A stretch of 11,908 nucleotides of DNA from an uncultured Bacilli bacterium. Lineage in GTDB: Bacteria > Bacillota_I > Bacilli_A > RF39 > UBA660. The translations under genes and the position numbers were made by a program. The DNA lies in the NCBI GenBank assembly GCA_910578855.1, contig CAJTRV010000039.1, positions 1-11,908 on the forward strand, in the 5' to 3' direction. The notes beneath the pieces were generated by a model. The model was not told the DNA's origin. It was given only the letters and a program-made list of their open reading frames with translations, and searched no databases. This document shows positions 4,751-11,908 of the stretch, piece by piece. Positions within the stretch are counted from its first letter, which is position 1, and each line of letters starts with the position of its first letter.

Positions 4751-6962
4751 GGAAAGTTCGACTAATTACTTCCAATTGCTGCTCTTTACTTAAGCGATTG
4801 AAATGAACCGCATATCCCGAAACACGTATTGTTAAATTAGGATATTCTTCTGGATGCTCCATCGCATCAATCAACGTATCACGATTTAAGACATTCACAT
4901 TCAAGTGATGCGCCCCTTTGGCAAAATAACCATCTAAGATATTCGCTAAATTGGTAATTCGTTCTTCCTTTTCATGACCCAACGCATCTGGTACAATTGA
5001 GAACGTATTACTAACCCCATCTTGGCAAGTGTTACAATATGGTATTTTAGCAACCGAATTTAGTGATGCTAAAGCTCCATTACAGTCACGACCATGCATT
5101 GGATTTGCTCCTGGTGCGAATGGTTCTCCGGCTTTTCGACCATCTGGTGTTGATCCGGTCTTTTTCCCATATACGACATTAGAGGTAATCGTTAATACGG
5201 ATAACGTGTGTTTCGCATTACGATAAAGTGGATGTTTTTTCAAATCATCGGCAAACTTCGTTACAATATCGGCTGCAATACTGTCTACTCGATCATCATC
5301 ATTTCCATATTTCGGGAAATCACCCTCGACCTCAAAATCAATAGCAATTCCATTTTCATTTCGAATTGGTCTTACTTTCGCATATTTCAAGGCTGATAGC
5401 GAGTCAGCAACAACGGATAATCCAGCAACTCCAAACGCCATTAATCGATCAACTATTGTATCATGAAGCGCCATTTGACCTGCTTCGTAAGCATACTTAT
5501 CATGCATATAATGAATAATATTCATCGCATCAACATAAGTCTTAGCTACTTTATCAAGGACTTTTTCGTAATTTGGCATTACCTCATCATAAGTTAAATA
5601 TTCGCCTGTAAGTGGCGTAATCCCTTCCACCACTTTAGTGCCTTTTACTTCATCAATTCCACCATTGATCGAATATAATAAAGCTTTGGCAAGATTACAA
5701 CGGGCACCAAAGAATTGCATTTGTTTCCCTACTTGCATTGCTGAAACACAACAAGCAATCGCATAATCGTCTCCATATATTGGTCGCATTAAGTCATCAT
5801 TTTCATACTGAATCGCATCTGTTTCAATCGACATTTTCGCACAGTACTTTTTAAAATTCTCTGGCAATGCCTGGCTCCATAATACCGTCATATTGGGCTC
5901 AGGAGCAGGCCCTAAGTTTGTAAGAGTGTGTAGATAACGGAATGAGTTTTTGGTTACCATACTACGTCCTTCAGTTGTAACTCCCCCGATTGATTCTGTC
6001 ACCCACGTAGGATCACCCGCAAATAACTCATTGTAATCTGGAGTTCTAAGATGACGCGCAATTCGCAGTTTGATGATAAACTGATCGATAAGTTCTTGTG
6101 CGCCAGCCTCATCTAAGGTTCCATTATTTAAATCACGTTCAATATAGATATCTAAGAACGTCGAAGTTCTTCCTAAACTCATCGCAGCTCCATTATTTTC
6201 TTTGATTGCTGCTAAATATCCAAAATAAAGCCATTGTACTGCTTCAGTAGCGTTTGCTGCTGGCTTACGAATATCAAATCCATATCGCTCTGCCATCGAT
6301 GTCATATCTTTTAACGCCCGAATCTGTTCTGAAACTTCTTCCCGAAGTCTTATTACAGCACTCGTAATATTCACGCTTAATTGTTCTAAATCATACTCCT
6401 TGGCTTTGATTAATAAATCCGTTCCATAAAGGGCAATGCGTCGGTAATCGCCAATAATCCGTCCCCGACCATAAGCATCTGGTAACCCAGTTAATAAGCC
6501 AGCATGTCTAGCAGCTCGGATATCACTCGTGTAGGCATCAAATACTCCATCATTATGCGTTTTACGAAACGCAGTAAAATAACGATCAACTTCTGGATCC
6601 CATTCATATCCATAGCTCGATAACGCACTTCGAACCATTCTCGTTCCTCCGAACGGATTGACAATTCGTTTAAGTGGTTGATCAGTTTGTAAACCTACGA
6701 TCACTTCGTGATCCCGATCAATATACCCTGGTTCAAAATGATCAATTCCTGATACCTTTGTTAACTCAACATCTAAAATACCTTTTTTTAACTCTTCCTG
6801 TATAAGGGGCTTTAATGTTGCCATCACACTATTCGTATTTGCGGTTGCTGCTACCAAAAACGAATCATCCCCGGTATACTCTTTATAATTCTGTTTAATA
6901 AAATCTTTTACATCAATATGTTCGCGCCATTTTTCGCCAACAAAATTAATCCATTCTTTCAT
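4737..6962 (-). CDS. pflB: Formate C-acetyltransferase (pyruvate formate-lyase)
   Basis: A cytoplasmic glycyl-radical enzyme that converts pyruvate and CoA to acetyl-CoA and formate, a central step of anaerobic sugar fermentation. The 741-aa length is close to the usual 740-760. The catalytic pair C404-C405 sits in I-A-C-C-V-S-A-M. The C-terminal glycyl-radical loop R713-V-S-G716-Y-A-V carries the radical glycine at 716, about 25 residues from the end as expected. Other family blocks are the GGTRMVR segment (105-111) and PDAYGRGRIIGDYRR (161-175). A Cys-containing segment, PYCNTCQDGVSNTFS (641-655), precedes the C-terminal domain. Adjacent Cys residues and the paired activase separate it from diol dehydratases and other PFL-like proteins. 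Start: ATG at 6962 with AGGGAGGT six bases upstream. It is first in a two-gene operon with pflA. Confidence 0.97.
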   Translation of the reverse strand: MKEWINFVGEKWREHIDVKDFIKQNYKEYTGDDSFLVAATANTNSVMATLKPLIQEELKKGILDVELTKVSGIDHFEPGYIDRDHEVIVGLQTDQPLKRIVNPFGGTRMVRSALSSYGYEWDPEVDRYFTAFRKTHNDGVFDAYTSDIRAARHAGLLTGLPDAYGRGRIIGDYRRIALYGTDLLIKAKEYDLEQLSVNITSAVIRLREEVSEQIRALKDMTSMAERYGFDIRKPAANATEAVQWLYFGYLAAIKENNGAAMSLGRTSTFLDIYIERDLNNGTLDEAGAQELIDQFIIKLRIARHLRTPDYNELFAGDPTWVTESIGGVTTEGRSMVTKNSFRYLHTLTNLGPAPEPNMTVLWSQALPENFKKYCAKMSIETDAIQYENDDLMRPIYGDDYAIACCVSAMQVGKQMQFFGARCNLAKALLYSINGGIDEVKGTKVVEGITPLTGEYLTYDEVMPNYEKVLDKVAKTYVDAMNIIHYMHDKYAYEAGQMALHDTIVDRLMAFGVAGLSVVADSLSALKYAKVRPIRNENGIAIDFEVEGDFPKYGNDDDRVDSIAADIVTKFADDLKKHPLYRNAKHTLSVLTITSNVVYGKKTGSTPDGRKAGEPFAPGANPMHGRDCNGALASLNSVAKIPYCNTCQDGVSNTFSIVPDALGHEKEERITNLANILDGYFAKGAHHLNVNVLNRDTLIDAMEHPEEYPNLTIRVSGYAVHFNRLSKEQQLEVISRTFHEKQ

Positions 6963-6968
6963 GTTATT

Positions 6969-7019
6969 ACCTCCCTATTCTCTCCTAATTTATTATAACA
7001 TTATTTTCCTTATTTCCAA
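6969..7019 (-). promoter_or_regulatory. pflB promoter and strong ribosome site
   Basis: Read leftward: -35 TTGGAA (7019-7014), a 16-base spacer, -10 TATAAT (6997-6992) with a TGT extension, then the ribosome site AGGGAGGT (6976-6969) six bases before the ATG. The promoter begins only six bases past the ligA stop codon. No ligA terminator is visible, so read-through from ligA may add to pflBA expression. No obvious FNR- or Rex-like palindrome overlaps it. Confidence 0.65.
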
Positions 7020-7024
7020 TATAA

Positions 7025-8998
7025 TTATTGACATTTTGCCAAAAATTCTTCCTCTGTCCAAATTTCAATTCCGAGCGCTTGGGCTTTTTTGTATTTACTT
7101 CCAGGTTTCTCTCCAACAATTACCACATCGGTCTTTTTACTAACACCACCCGTAACCGTTCCACCCATGATTTCAATTTTCTCTTTGGCTGCTTCTCTTG
7201 TAATACTTTGTAAACTACCAGTTAATACAAATGTCTTATCTTGAAATTCACTATTAAATTCATATTCTTCCTGATAGCTCATATTCACACCCGCTAACTT
7301 TAGCCGTTTTATTTCGGCTAAATGATCAGGATCTTGAAAATAAAGACTGACACTTTGAGCAATCACCTCACCGATATCGCGAATCGCAACAAGATCATCA
7401 TAACTTGCTTTGGCAAGGGCATCAATATGACCAAATTCCCGGGCCAAGATCTTCGCTGTCTTTTTTCCAACATAACGAATTCCAAGAGCAAATAGTAATC
7501 TGTCAAGGGGGTTCTGCTTGCTATCTTCAATCGCCTGTAAGAGGTTTTCAATACTTTTTTTCCCAAACCCCTCTAGTTGCATCAATTCTTTTTTATGCTC
7601 CTTTAAATGATAAAAATCACTAACATGCTTTAAATATCCCATATTGTAAAAGTCTTCTACAATATTATCACCGAATCCATCAATATTTAAAGTATCACGA
7701 CTAGCATAGTGAATAAGGCCCTCAATTCGTTTGGCATCACAATGAGGATTGACACAATAATAAGCAGCTTCCTTTTTCACCAAATCAGAATGGCAAATAG
7801 GACAAGTCTGTGTCATTTCAAATGGGATCTCGCTTCCATCACGACGATCGGCTACAACTTCAACCACTTCAGGAATGACATCACCCGCCTTTTTAATCGC
7901 GACTGTATCCCCAATTCGAATATCACGACTGGTCACATATTCTTCGTTATGTAATGTCGTTTTCGATATCGTTGATCCCATTAAAATAACAGGTTCTAAC
8001 ATCGCATTCGGTGTTACTTGACCCGTTCTACCGACGGTAAATTTAATCTCCTTTAATTTTGTTAAAACCAAGGTGGCCGGAAACTTGTAAGCAGTTGCCC
8101 ACTTTGGATATTTAATTGTATAGCCTAATCTTTCTTGATCTTGCAAATCATTTAATTTAATGACAATTCCATCAATTTCATACGGAAGGGAATCACGATC
8201 AGTCGTCCAATTATCAACATATTCTAACAATTCATCAATATTTCCAACCAAACGAATATTGGGATTGGTTGTAAACCCTAGTTTTTGCATATATTCTAAG
8301 GACTCATAATGTGTATGAATTCCATATGCACTCGCACTTGGTAGATGATATAAAAAAGCTGACAAATTACGTTTAGCGGCTATTTTAGAATCTAATTGGC
8401 GAACACTCCCAGCGGCCGCATTTCGCGGATTAGCAAATGGAACTTCTCCCGCTACTAGACGTTCCTCGTTAAGACGGGTAAAAGCCTTCTTACTCATATA
8501 TATTTCGCCGCGCACTTCAATATCGACTTTCTCAGTTAACGTTAGGGGAATATTTTTAATCGTCTTTACATTATGCGTGATATCTTCGCCAACCATTCCA
8601 TCACCACGGGTTGCTGCTCTAACAAGTTTACCATCTTGATATAGTAACGAAACGGATAACCCATCAATTTTCAATTCACAAACATAGGTGGGGTTGGTTA
8701 CCACTTTTTTAACACGTTCATCAAATAAGACAATCTCATCTTCATTAAACACATTACTAAGACTCAACATGGGAACCTCATGAACAACCTTATTAAATTC
8801 GTCGATGACCTCTCCCCCAATTCGTTGGGTAGGAGAATCAGCCACGATAAGATCAGGATACTGCTCCTCTAATTCAATTAATTCGCGCAAATACTTATCA
8901 TATTCTTGATCGGTAAGCGTCGGTTGATCCAACGTATGGTACTCGTAATTTGCTTTATTCAAAATAGTTACCAGTTCCTGTATCCGATTTTCTATCAT
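7025..8998 (-). CDS. ligA: NAD-dependent DNA ligase
   Basis: Essential bacterial ligase that seals nicks in replication and repair, using NAD+ to adenylate its active-site lysine. From the ATG at 8998 it is 657 aa, the usual size. Domains in order: Ia NAD-binding (1-60, with Y-x-Y and D-x-E-Y-D); nucleotidyltransferase (about 70-315) with K110-I-D-G, R131-G-D-G, the F188-A-N-P-R-N-A-A-A-G block and E274-I-D-G-I-V-I-K; OB fold (about 317-390); zinc finger C399-x2-C402-x12-C415-x4-C420; helix-hairpin-helix repeats (about 430-560); BRCT (about 582-657). A start at 9046 would add 16 residues but overlaps the -10 box. ATG 8998 has GGTGAT three bases upstream and gives the family's M-x-x-R-I-x-x-L N-terminus. 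All key residues are intact. Confidence 0.97.
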   Translation of the reverse strand: MIENRIQELVTILNKANYEYHTLDQPTLTDQEYDKYLRELIELEEQYPDLIVADSPTQRIGGEVIDEFNKVVHEVPMLSLSNVFNEDEIVLFDERVKKVVTNPTYVCELKIDGLSVSLLYQDGKLVRAATRGDGMVGEDITHNVKTIKNIPLTLTEKVDIEVRGEIYMSKKAFTRLNEERLVAGEVPFANPRNAAAGSVRQLDSKIAAKRNLSAFLYHLPSASAYGIHTHYESLEYMQKLGFTTNPNIRLVGNIDELLEYVDNWTTDRDSLPYEIDGIVIKLNDLQDQERLGYTIKYPKWATAYKFPATLVLTKLKEIKFTVGRTGQVTPNAMLEPVILMGSTISKTTLHNEEYVTSRDIRIGDTVAIKKAGDVIPEVVEVVADRRDGSEIPFEMTQTCPICHSDLVKKEAAYYCVNPHCDAKRIEGLIHYASRDTLNIDGFGDNIVEDFYNMGYLKHVSDFYHLKEHKKELMQLEGFGKKSIENLLQAIEDSKQNPLDRLLFALGIRYVGKKTAKILAREFGHIDALAKASYDDLVAIRDIGEVIAQSVSLYFQDPDHLAEIKRLKLAGVNMSYQEEYEFNSEFQDKTFVLTGSLQSITREAAKEKIEIMGGTVTGGVSKKTDVVIVGEKPGSKYKKAQALGIEIWTEEEFLAKCQ

Positions 8999-9001
8999 GC
9001 T

Positions 9002-9022
9002 ATCACCGTTCTTATTATACCA
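9002..9022 (-). promoter_or_regulatory. Compact promoter and ribosome site of ligA
   Basis: Read leftward: TGGTATAAT (9022-9014), six bases, then GGTGAT (9007-9002) and, three bases on, the ATG at 8998. The predicted transcription start is at the first G of GGTGAT, with a leader of about 9-10 nt. No clear -35 is seen. Confidence 0.6.
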
Positions 9023-9080
9023 TTTTCCTGATATTTTAATAAACAATTTTAGAAAAAAACATAAATAAATTCCTTATAAC

Positions 9081-9100
9081 AAAAAGATCCAAAATGGATC
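9081..9100 (-). terminator. Intrinsic terminator of the sortase cassette
   Basis: Two bases after the stop codon of the last gene the minus strand reads GATCCA, a three-base loop and TGGATC (9100-9086), followed by TTTTT (9085-9081). The stem is a perfect 6 bp. It separates the cassette from the ligA promoter. Confidence 0.75.
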
Positions 9101-9102
9101 AG

Positions 9103-10245
9103 TTAATAATATGTTTGGCGATGAGAAGAATTATGATCAAACTCCTTTTTTGTGATAAGTAACTGACGATTCATATCGACAATATATCGTTTCATCAATA
9201 ATTCTAAATTGCGAAATTGATCTTGTAATTTATCAATCTCATACTGTGGCGTAACTTTTAATAGAGCAAGTTGTTGAGCCAATACTTGATTCATTTTTGA
9301 CATCTTATCTTCCAAAATAGAAAGACGTGCTTCTAATTTAGATTGATCATGATGGGGGTGCTCGGCCAATTTAGTAAGCTGGATTTGATATACTTGTTGC
9401 TGCTCGGTTACCAATTCTTCAAGCCTTTGAATATCTTCTAGTAACACCTGACTATGTATCCCACCAGTTACCTCTTGGATCTGAGCAATGATCAGTTGCT
9501 TCGTCTGTAACAGTTCAGTTTCAACCTTCGCCACACGCACCGAAGTTGTCGTTCGTTCTTGTTCTAGTGATCGTTTTAAATGTTCAACTTCATCAGATAA
9601 TTTTATCATATTCTTTTTAATTAAAGTATCCAACTGTTGCCACTGTTCAAGGGATATTGTCACCGTTTCTTCTTCATTACAATAACGATTAATCATATTA
9701 AGACCAAAGCCCACGACCAAGAGAAAAAGCCATATCAAAAACAACCCCATACTCACTTCTAAAATTGATAGTATTTCCGTATTTTGATATAAGGTTTCCC
9801 ATTCTGATAATGCGATTTTTTGATCAGAAACAACCAAGAGGAAAAGTGCAAATAAAAATTGTAATCCTGAAAAACTAACCATATTTAAAATTTTTGAAAA
9901 CTTACTCACTTTTTTTAGAAAAATCGTTACAAATAAAACACCTGCATTGACAATCAACATAGTAAAGTAAAGTGCAACACTAGGAAAATAAGTTTTCAAA
10001 AATAGATCATCAATAAACAATTGAAATCCCTGAATGATATTCGTGCGATAATTCAACAATAGAATGCCCAAGAAAAGAAGATAACCTATTGGGAATAGGA
10101 CTTTTACATATTTTTTATCAATATATAAATTAATTAACAAACTTGCAAATAGAAAAATCGATAGCAAAAAGGCCATTAGAGCAATCGGAGAATGCGTTAA
10201 TAATTCAAATACAACTGATAATTTTTCAAAAATAGATAGATTCAT
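9103..10245 (-). CDS. Hypothetical five-helix membrane protein with long C-terminal coiled coil
   Basis: Family not recognised. The 380-aa protein has five likely transmembrane helices at about 20-42, 48-66, 88-110, 121-141 and 160-186, followed by a polar region of about 190 residues. Basic loops (DKKYVK at 43-48; KKVSKFSK at 111-118) mark the cytoplasmic side, which puts the N-terminus outside and the C-terminal half inside. Residues about 198-365 are rich in Glu, Gln, Leu and Lys with heptad-like spacing and form one or more long coiled coils, broken near the His-rich turn EHPHHD (295-300). No enzymatic motif is visible. It is the last gene of the sortase cassette, 14 bp after the sortase stop, with a GAGGTG ribosome site five bases before the ATG. 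Linking the anchoring machinery to a cytoplasmic scaffold is a possible role, purely inferred. Confidence 0.75.
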   Translation of the reverse strand: MNLSIFEKLSVVFELLTHSPIALMAFLLSIFLFASLLINLYIDKKYVKVLFPIGYLLFLGILLLNYRTNIIQGFQLFIDDLFLKTYFPSVALYFTMLIVNAGVLFVTIFLKKVSKFSKILNMVSFSGLQFLFALFLLVVSDQKIALSEWETLYQNTEILSILEVSMGLFLIWLFLLVVGFGLNMINRYCNEEETVTISLEQWQQLDTLIKKNMIKLSDEVEHLKRSLEQERTTTSVRVAKVETELLQTKQLIIAQIQEVTGGIHSQVLLEDIQRLEELVTEQQQVYQIQLTKLAEHPHHDQSKLEARLSILEDKMSKMNQVLAQQLALLKVTPQYEIDKLQDQFRNLELLMKRYIVDMNRQLLITKKEFDHNSSHRQTYY

Positions 10246-10259
10246 CCCTTCACCTCATC

Positions 10260-10943
10260 CTAGGTATTTTCGATAGCAACTTGATTAGCAATATACACCG
10301 TTTGCTTGGTATCATTATGATTGGTACAGGTAATTAACGTAATCGTCGTCTCAGAACGATCCCGATAAATACGAATGGTTCCATTTTTTTCTTGCTGATA
10401 GATCTTCACAACTTGGTATGTATATTTCTTATGTTGATAATATACAACTATTTTATCATGTTCTTGCAAATGATACAATTCATTAAAATAAGCAATTGCT
10501 CCGGTTCCGGAATGCGCGGCTAAAATAAAATTGCCGCCACTTTGATCTGGGTAGGTAGCTTCAGGTAAAATTGTAATATTCTCTTCAACATTATTATGAC
10601 GATCTTCTTTACTAACAAACCCTTGTTTTAATCCGATCCGAGGAATTTCTAAAATACCAATGAAAGAATAGGTCGGACTCGCCTGATCAGTAATTACTGG
10701 GGATTCGGTTGCTTTAGGCGTGGCAATAGGACTTATTTGTTCTGACTTCAAAGTCTCCTTCGGCTTCTTTGATTGTTGTTCGCTAGCTTCATATATTTTA
10801 CGATTCATCGTCTGTTGGGCCTTGACCTTATGACGATTCCAAAACTGATACCCAAATAAAAAAACACCAAATAAAATGAGCAAAAAGCCAATTTGAATCA
10901 ATTGGCTATTGCGATATGTTTGTTTTTTAGTTTTGTTTTGCAT
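10260..10943 (-). CDS. Sortase (LPXTG-type transpeptidase)
   Basis: A membrane-bound cysteine transpeptidase that cleaves the sorting signal of secreted proteins and joins them to the cell wall. Numbered from an in-frame GTG at 10961 (233 aa): basic N-terminus, one transmembrane helix (about 21-40), a Ser/Pro/Lys-rich linker (60-97), and the sortase barrel from about 99. Catalytic H150 is in L-A-A-H-S-G and C212 in T-L-I-T-C-T. The usual Arg after the Cys strand is not seen; that place reads D217-T-K-Q-T-V-Y-I, with Gln or Lys. Single N-terminal anchor, no C-terminal helix. The start is uncertain: GTG 10961 and ATG 10943 (227 aa) both lie within the preceding gene and lack good ribosome sites, so translation is probably coupled. 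ATG 10943 is preferred for its codon. The subclass is not assigned; its likely substrate is the gene directly upstream. Confidence 0.9.
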   Translation of the reverse strand: MQNKTKKQTYRNSQLIQIGFLLILFGVFLFGYQFWNRHKVKAQQTMNRKIYEASEQQSKKPKETLKSEQISPIATPKATESPVITDQASPTYSFIGILEIPRIGLKQGFVSKEDRHNNVEENITILPEATYPDQSGGNFILAAHSGTGAIAYFNELYHLQEHDKIVVYYQHKKYTYQVVKIYQQEKNGTIRIYRDRSETTITLITCTNHNDTKQTVYIANQVAIENT

Positions 10944-11673
10944 GTTTGTAAACGAGGCCACTACCTAATAAGATAATCATTGCCCCCGCTCCATACAATA
11001 TCATAGATGAATTCGCATTCGTATCTGGAACATTCGTAATCGTTTCTTCTTCTGTAGTTGGTGGAAAATTTGTTTTAGTTAGTTTTACATTATAACATAA
11101 CTCATCAATTACAACTTCTTGACTTCCCACCAATTGATATCCGTTTGGCACTGATACAACTTTTAAAGTATAAGTATCAAGTGGAATACGGTTAATTCGA
11201 TGAACACTAGTTGTACTTGTCCACTCGGTATAAACCTTACCCTTAGAATCAATTAATTGAAATTTAACCCCAGCAATCGCTTTACCTGTCTTACTATCCA
11301 AAGCACTAAACTCAGCCTTAGTATAGTCTGATTCAGATGTTAAAACAACTTCCTCATTGGCATCAGTAATTTTAATCGGCTTGTCTACTGCACTGACATA
11401 TCCAGAAGCTGGCGTATTTTCTACTAAAATGTAGTCACCTGGTTCAACCGTAATGGTTTTTACTGTTCCATCTGTTGTCCAACTATCGATGACATCACCT
11501 AACGCTGAACCAGCTTTTGGCTTGCTAAGCGTAAGCGTTGCCCCTTTAATTGGTGTTCCTGTTCCTTTTTCTACTTTATTTACCTTGATTGTTGCGGCCT
11601 CAACACCAACAACTCCAACCATAAATACAAATAGCGGAAGGAAAATTGAAGCTACTATCTTTTTTGCATCCAT
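10927..11673 (-). CDS. Secreted two-domain CnaB/SpaA-like surface protein with sortase signal
   Basis: A small cell-wall-anchored protein of 248 aa. Signal peptide 1-26 (basic start, hydrophobic core, cleavage likely after V-E-A); CnaB/SpaA-like beta domain 1 (about 28-113); domain 2 (about 118-200); a Pro/Thr/Glu-rich stalk (203-212); and a C-terminal sorting signal with V215-P-D-T-N219, a hydrophobic helix (about 224-242) and a short basic tail (KHAK). Domain 1 keeps the Lys (K33) and Glu (E85) expected for an internal isopeptide bond. At the matching places domain 2 has A124 and V172, so it probably forms no such bond. No obvious pilin Lys motif is seen, which argues for a monomeric adhesin or coat protein rather than a polymerised pilus. 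Start: ATG with AAAAGGAG eight bases upstream. The sortase gene overlaps its end. Confidence 0.88.
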   Translation of the reverse strand: MDAKKIVASIFLPLFVFMVGVVGVEAATIKVNKVEKGTGTPIKGATLTLSKPKAGSALGDVIDSWTTDGTVKTITVEPGDYILVENTPASGYVSAVDKPIKITDANEEVVLTSESDYTKAEFSALDSKTGKAIAGVKFQLIDSKGKVYTEWTSTTSVHRINRIPLDTYTLKVVSVPNGYQLVGSQEVVIDELCYNVKLTKTNFPPTTEEETITNVPDTNANSSMILYGAGAMIILLGSGLVYKHAKQN

Positions 11674-11700
11674 AATTTCATCTCCTTTTATTCTAATTAA

Positions 11701-11729
11701 ATTATATCATCTACAATTCCAATCCACAA
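11701..11729 (-). promoter_or_regulatory. Proximal promoter of the surface-protein/sortase operon
   Basis: Read leftward: -35 TTGTGG (11729-11724), a 17-base spacer, and -10 TATAAT (11706-11701) with the TGA extension (11709-11707). Predicted transcription start near 11694, just before the ribosome site AAAAGGAG (11689-11682). Confidence 0.65.
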
Positions 11730-11745
11730 TCATTTTATCAATTCG

Positions 11746-11764
11746 AACTGTAAACAACTGTAAA
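11746..11764. repeat. Direct repeat with a 10-bp period upstream of the surface-protein promoter
   Basis: AACTGTAAA occurs at 11746-11754 and again at 11756-11764. On the operon's strand this reads TTTACAGTT twice, one helical turn apart, beginning about 17 bp upstream of the proximal -35. Position and spacing suit an activator or response-regulator site. The ACAGTT core resembles half-sites bound by LytTR-type regulators, but those are usually spaced about two turns apart, so this is only a hint. Confidence 0.4.
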
Positions 11765-11790
11765 GTTTCACCTCCTTTCAAAAGGAAACT
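11764..11790 (-). promoter_or_regulatory. Near-perfect Shine-Dalgarno sequence in a hairpin, without an evident gene
   Basis: On the minus strand GAAAGGAGGTGA (11779-11768) matches the anti-Shine-Dalgarno end of 16S rRNA almost completely. It can fold: AGTTT (11790-11786) pairs with AAACT (11768-11764), and CCTT pairs with AAGG inside, leaving AGGTG in a bulge. The only start codon nearby is a TTG at 11757, 13 bases away, opening a 16-codon frame ending at 11707, so translation is doubtful. It would lie in the 5' leader of transcripts from the distal promoter. Confidence 0.4.
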
Positions 11791-11797
11791 ATTCATA

Positions 11798-11826
11798 ATT
11801 TTAACCAATAATAAAAAAGCATACAA
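11798..11826 (-). promoter_or_regulatory. Possible distal promoter of the surface-protein operon
   Basis: Read leftward: TTGTAT (11826-11821), a 17-base spacer, TAAAAT (11803-11798). It would give a leader of about 118 nt containing the hairpin-embedded Shine-Dalgarno sequence and the direct repeat. Neither hexamer is perfect and there is no TGn extension. Confidence 0.3.
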
Positions 11827-11864
11827 AAAAAGACCATTAGATCATTTTTAATCGGTTGTATTAT

Positions 11865-11900
11865 AAATAGTGTTGGTGGTGTAAAATCACTACACTATTT
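11865..11900. terminator. Inverted repeat at the right edge, possible terminator
   Basis: AAATAGTGT (11865-11873) pairs with ACACTATTT (11892-11900), a 9-bp stem around an 18-base loop with a smaller GTG/CAC pairing inside. On the plus strand it is followed by TTTATTTAT, on the minus strand by TATAATA. No rightward gene precedes it in the window, so it may end a leftward gene lying beyond the edge and insulate the surface-protein operon. Confidence 0.4.
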
Positions 11901-11908
11901 TTATTTAT

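Noticed and set aside
5029..5396. Rightward frames opposite pflB
   Set aside because: Shadows of a highly conserved enzyme gene; no start signals or protein-like composition.
6963..7024. FNR or Rex operator at the pfl promoter
   Set aside because: No TTGAT-N4-ATCAA or TTGTGA-type palindrome is seen in the intergenic region.
7363..7954. Frames on both strands within ligA
   Set aside because: All overlap intact ligA coding sequence with conserved domains; no independent start signals.
8999..9046. N-terminal extension of LigA from 9046
   Set aside because: It would include the -10 box and GGTGAT site and adds 16 residues not typical of the family.
11707..11757. 16-codon leader peptide gene
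   Set aside because: TTG start 13 bases from the Shine-Dalgarno core, and no run of regulatory codons; kept only as part of the leader-region finding.
11453..11851. Rightward 132-codon frame opposite the surface-protein gene
   Set aside because: It is antisense to a clear signal-peptide and CnaB coding region, and has no ribosome site or recognisable protein features.

Overview
This is an AT-rich, compact chromosomal segment of a low-GC Gram-positive bacterium (Bacillota). Supporting signs are AGGAGG-type ribosome sites, U-tailed hairpin terminators, an NAD-dependent DNA ligase, pyruvate formate-lyase (an anaerobic or facultative fermenter), and a sortase with its wall-anchored substrate. 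Gene content and style suggest Erysipelotrichia, Turicibacter or a relative; that placement is inference. No tRNA, rRNA, CRISPR array, insertion sequence or phage gene was found.

Left part (1-3940): small, mostly single-gene units. A membrane-anchored metallophosphoesterase runs rightward (200-1111) and converges on a leftward helical protein of unknown function (1123-1881); both end in one bidirectional terminator. A small rightward four-helix membrane protein (2008-2457) overlaps tail to tail with a stand-alone CinA C-terminal / PncC-type amidase (2417-2896). Next is a leftward membrane protein with a large extracytoplasmic domain (3013-3936).

Middle (3987-9022), all leftward: ligA (7025-8998), then the pflB-pflA operon with its own promoter and terminator. 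PflA is the radical-SAM enzyme that installs the glycyl radical on PflB. The two genes overlap by 14 bp, which suggests coupled expression.

Right part (9080-11908), leftward: a three-gene surface-protein cassette. It encodes a secreted two-domain CnaB/SpaA-like protein with a VPDTN-type sorting signal, a sortase that overlaps it, and a five-helix membrane protein with a long cytoplasmic coiled coil. The cassette is closed by a terminator. Its upstream region has two candidate promoters, a direct repeat one helical turn apart, and a near-perfect Shine-Dalgarno sequence that does not serve an obvious gene.

Two genome-style features stand out. Every best promoter candidate has an extended -10 (TGn before the hexamer). 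In three genes (metallophosphoesterase, cinA-like, ligA) the -10 box is followed after exactly six bases by GGTGATA and then, 3-4 bases after GGTGAT, by the start codon. The predicted transcript would therefore begin at the ribosome site itself, with a leader of about 10 nt. Several stop codons also lie inside terminator hairpins.
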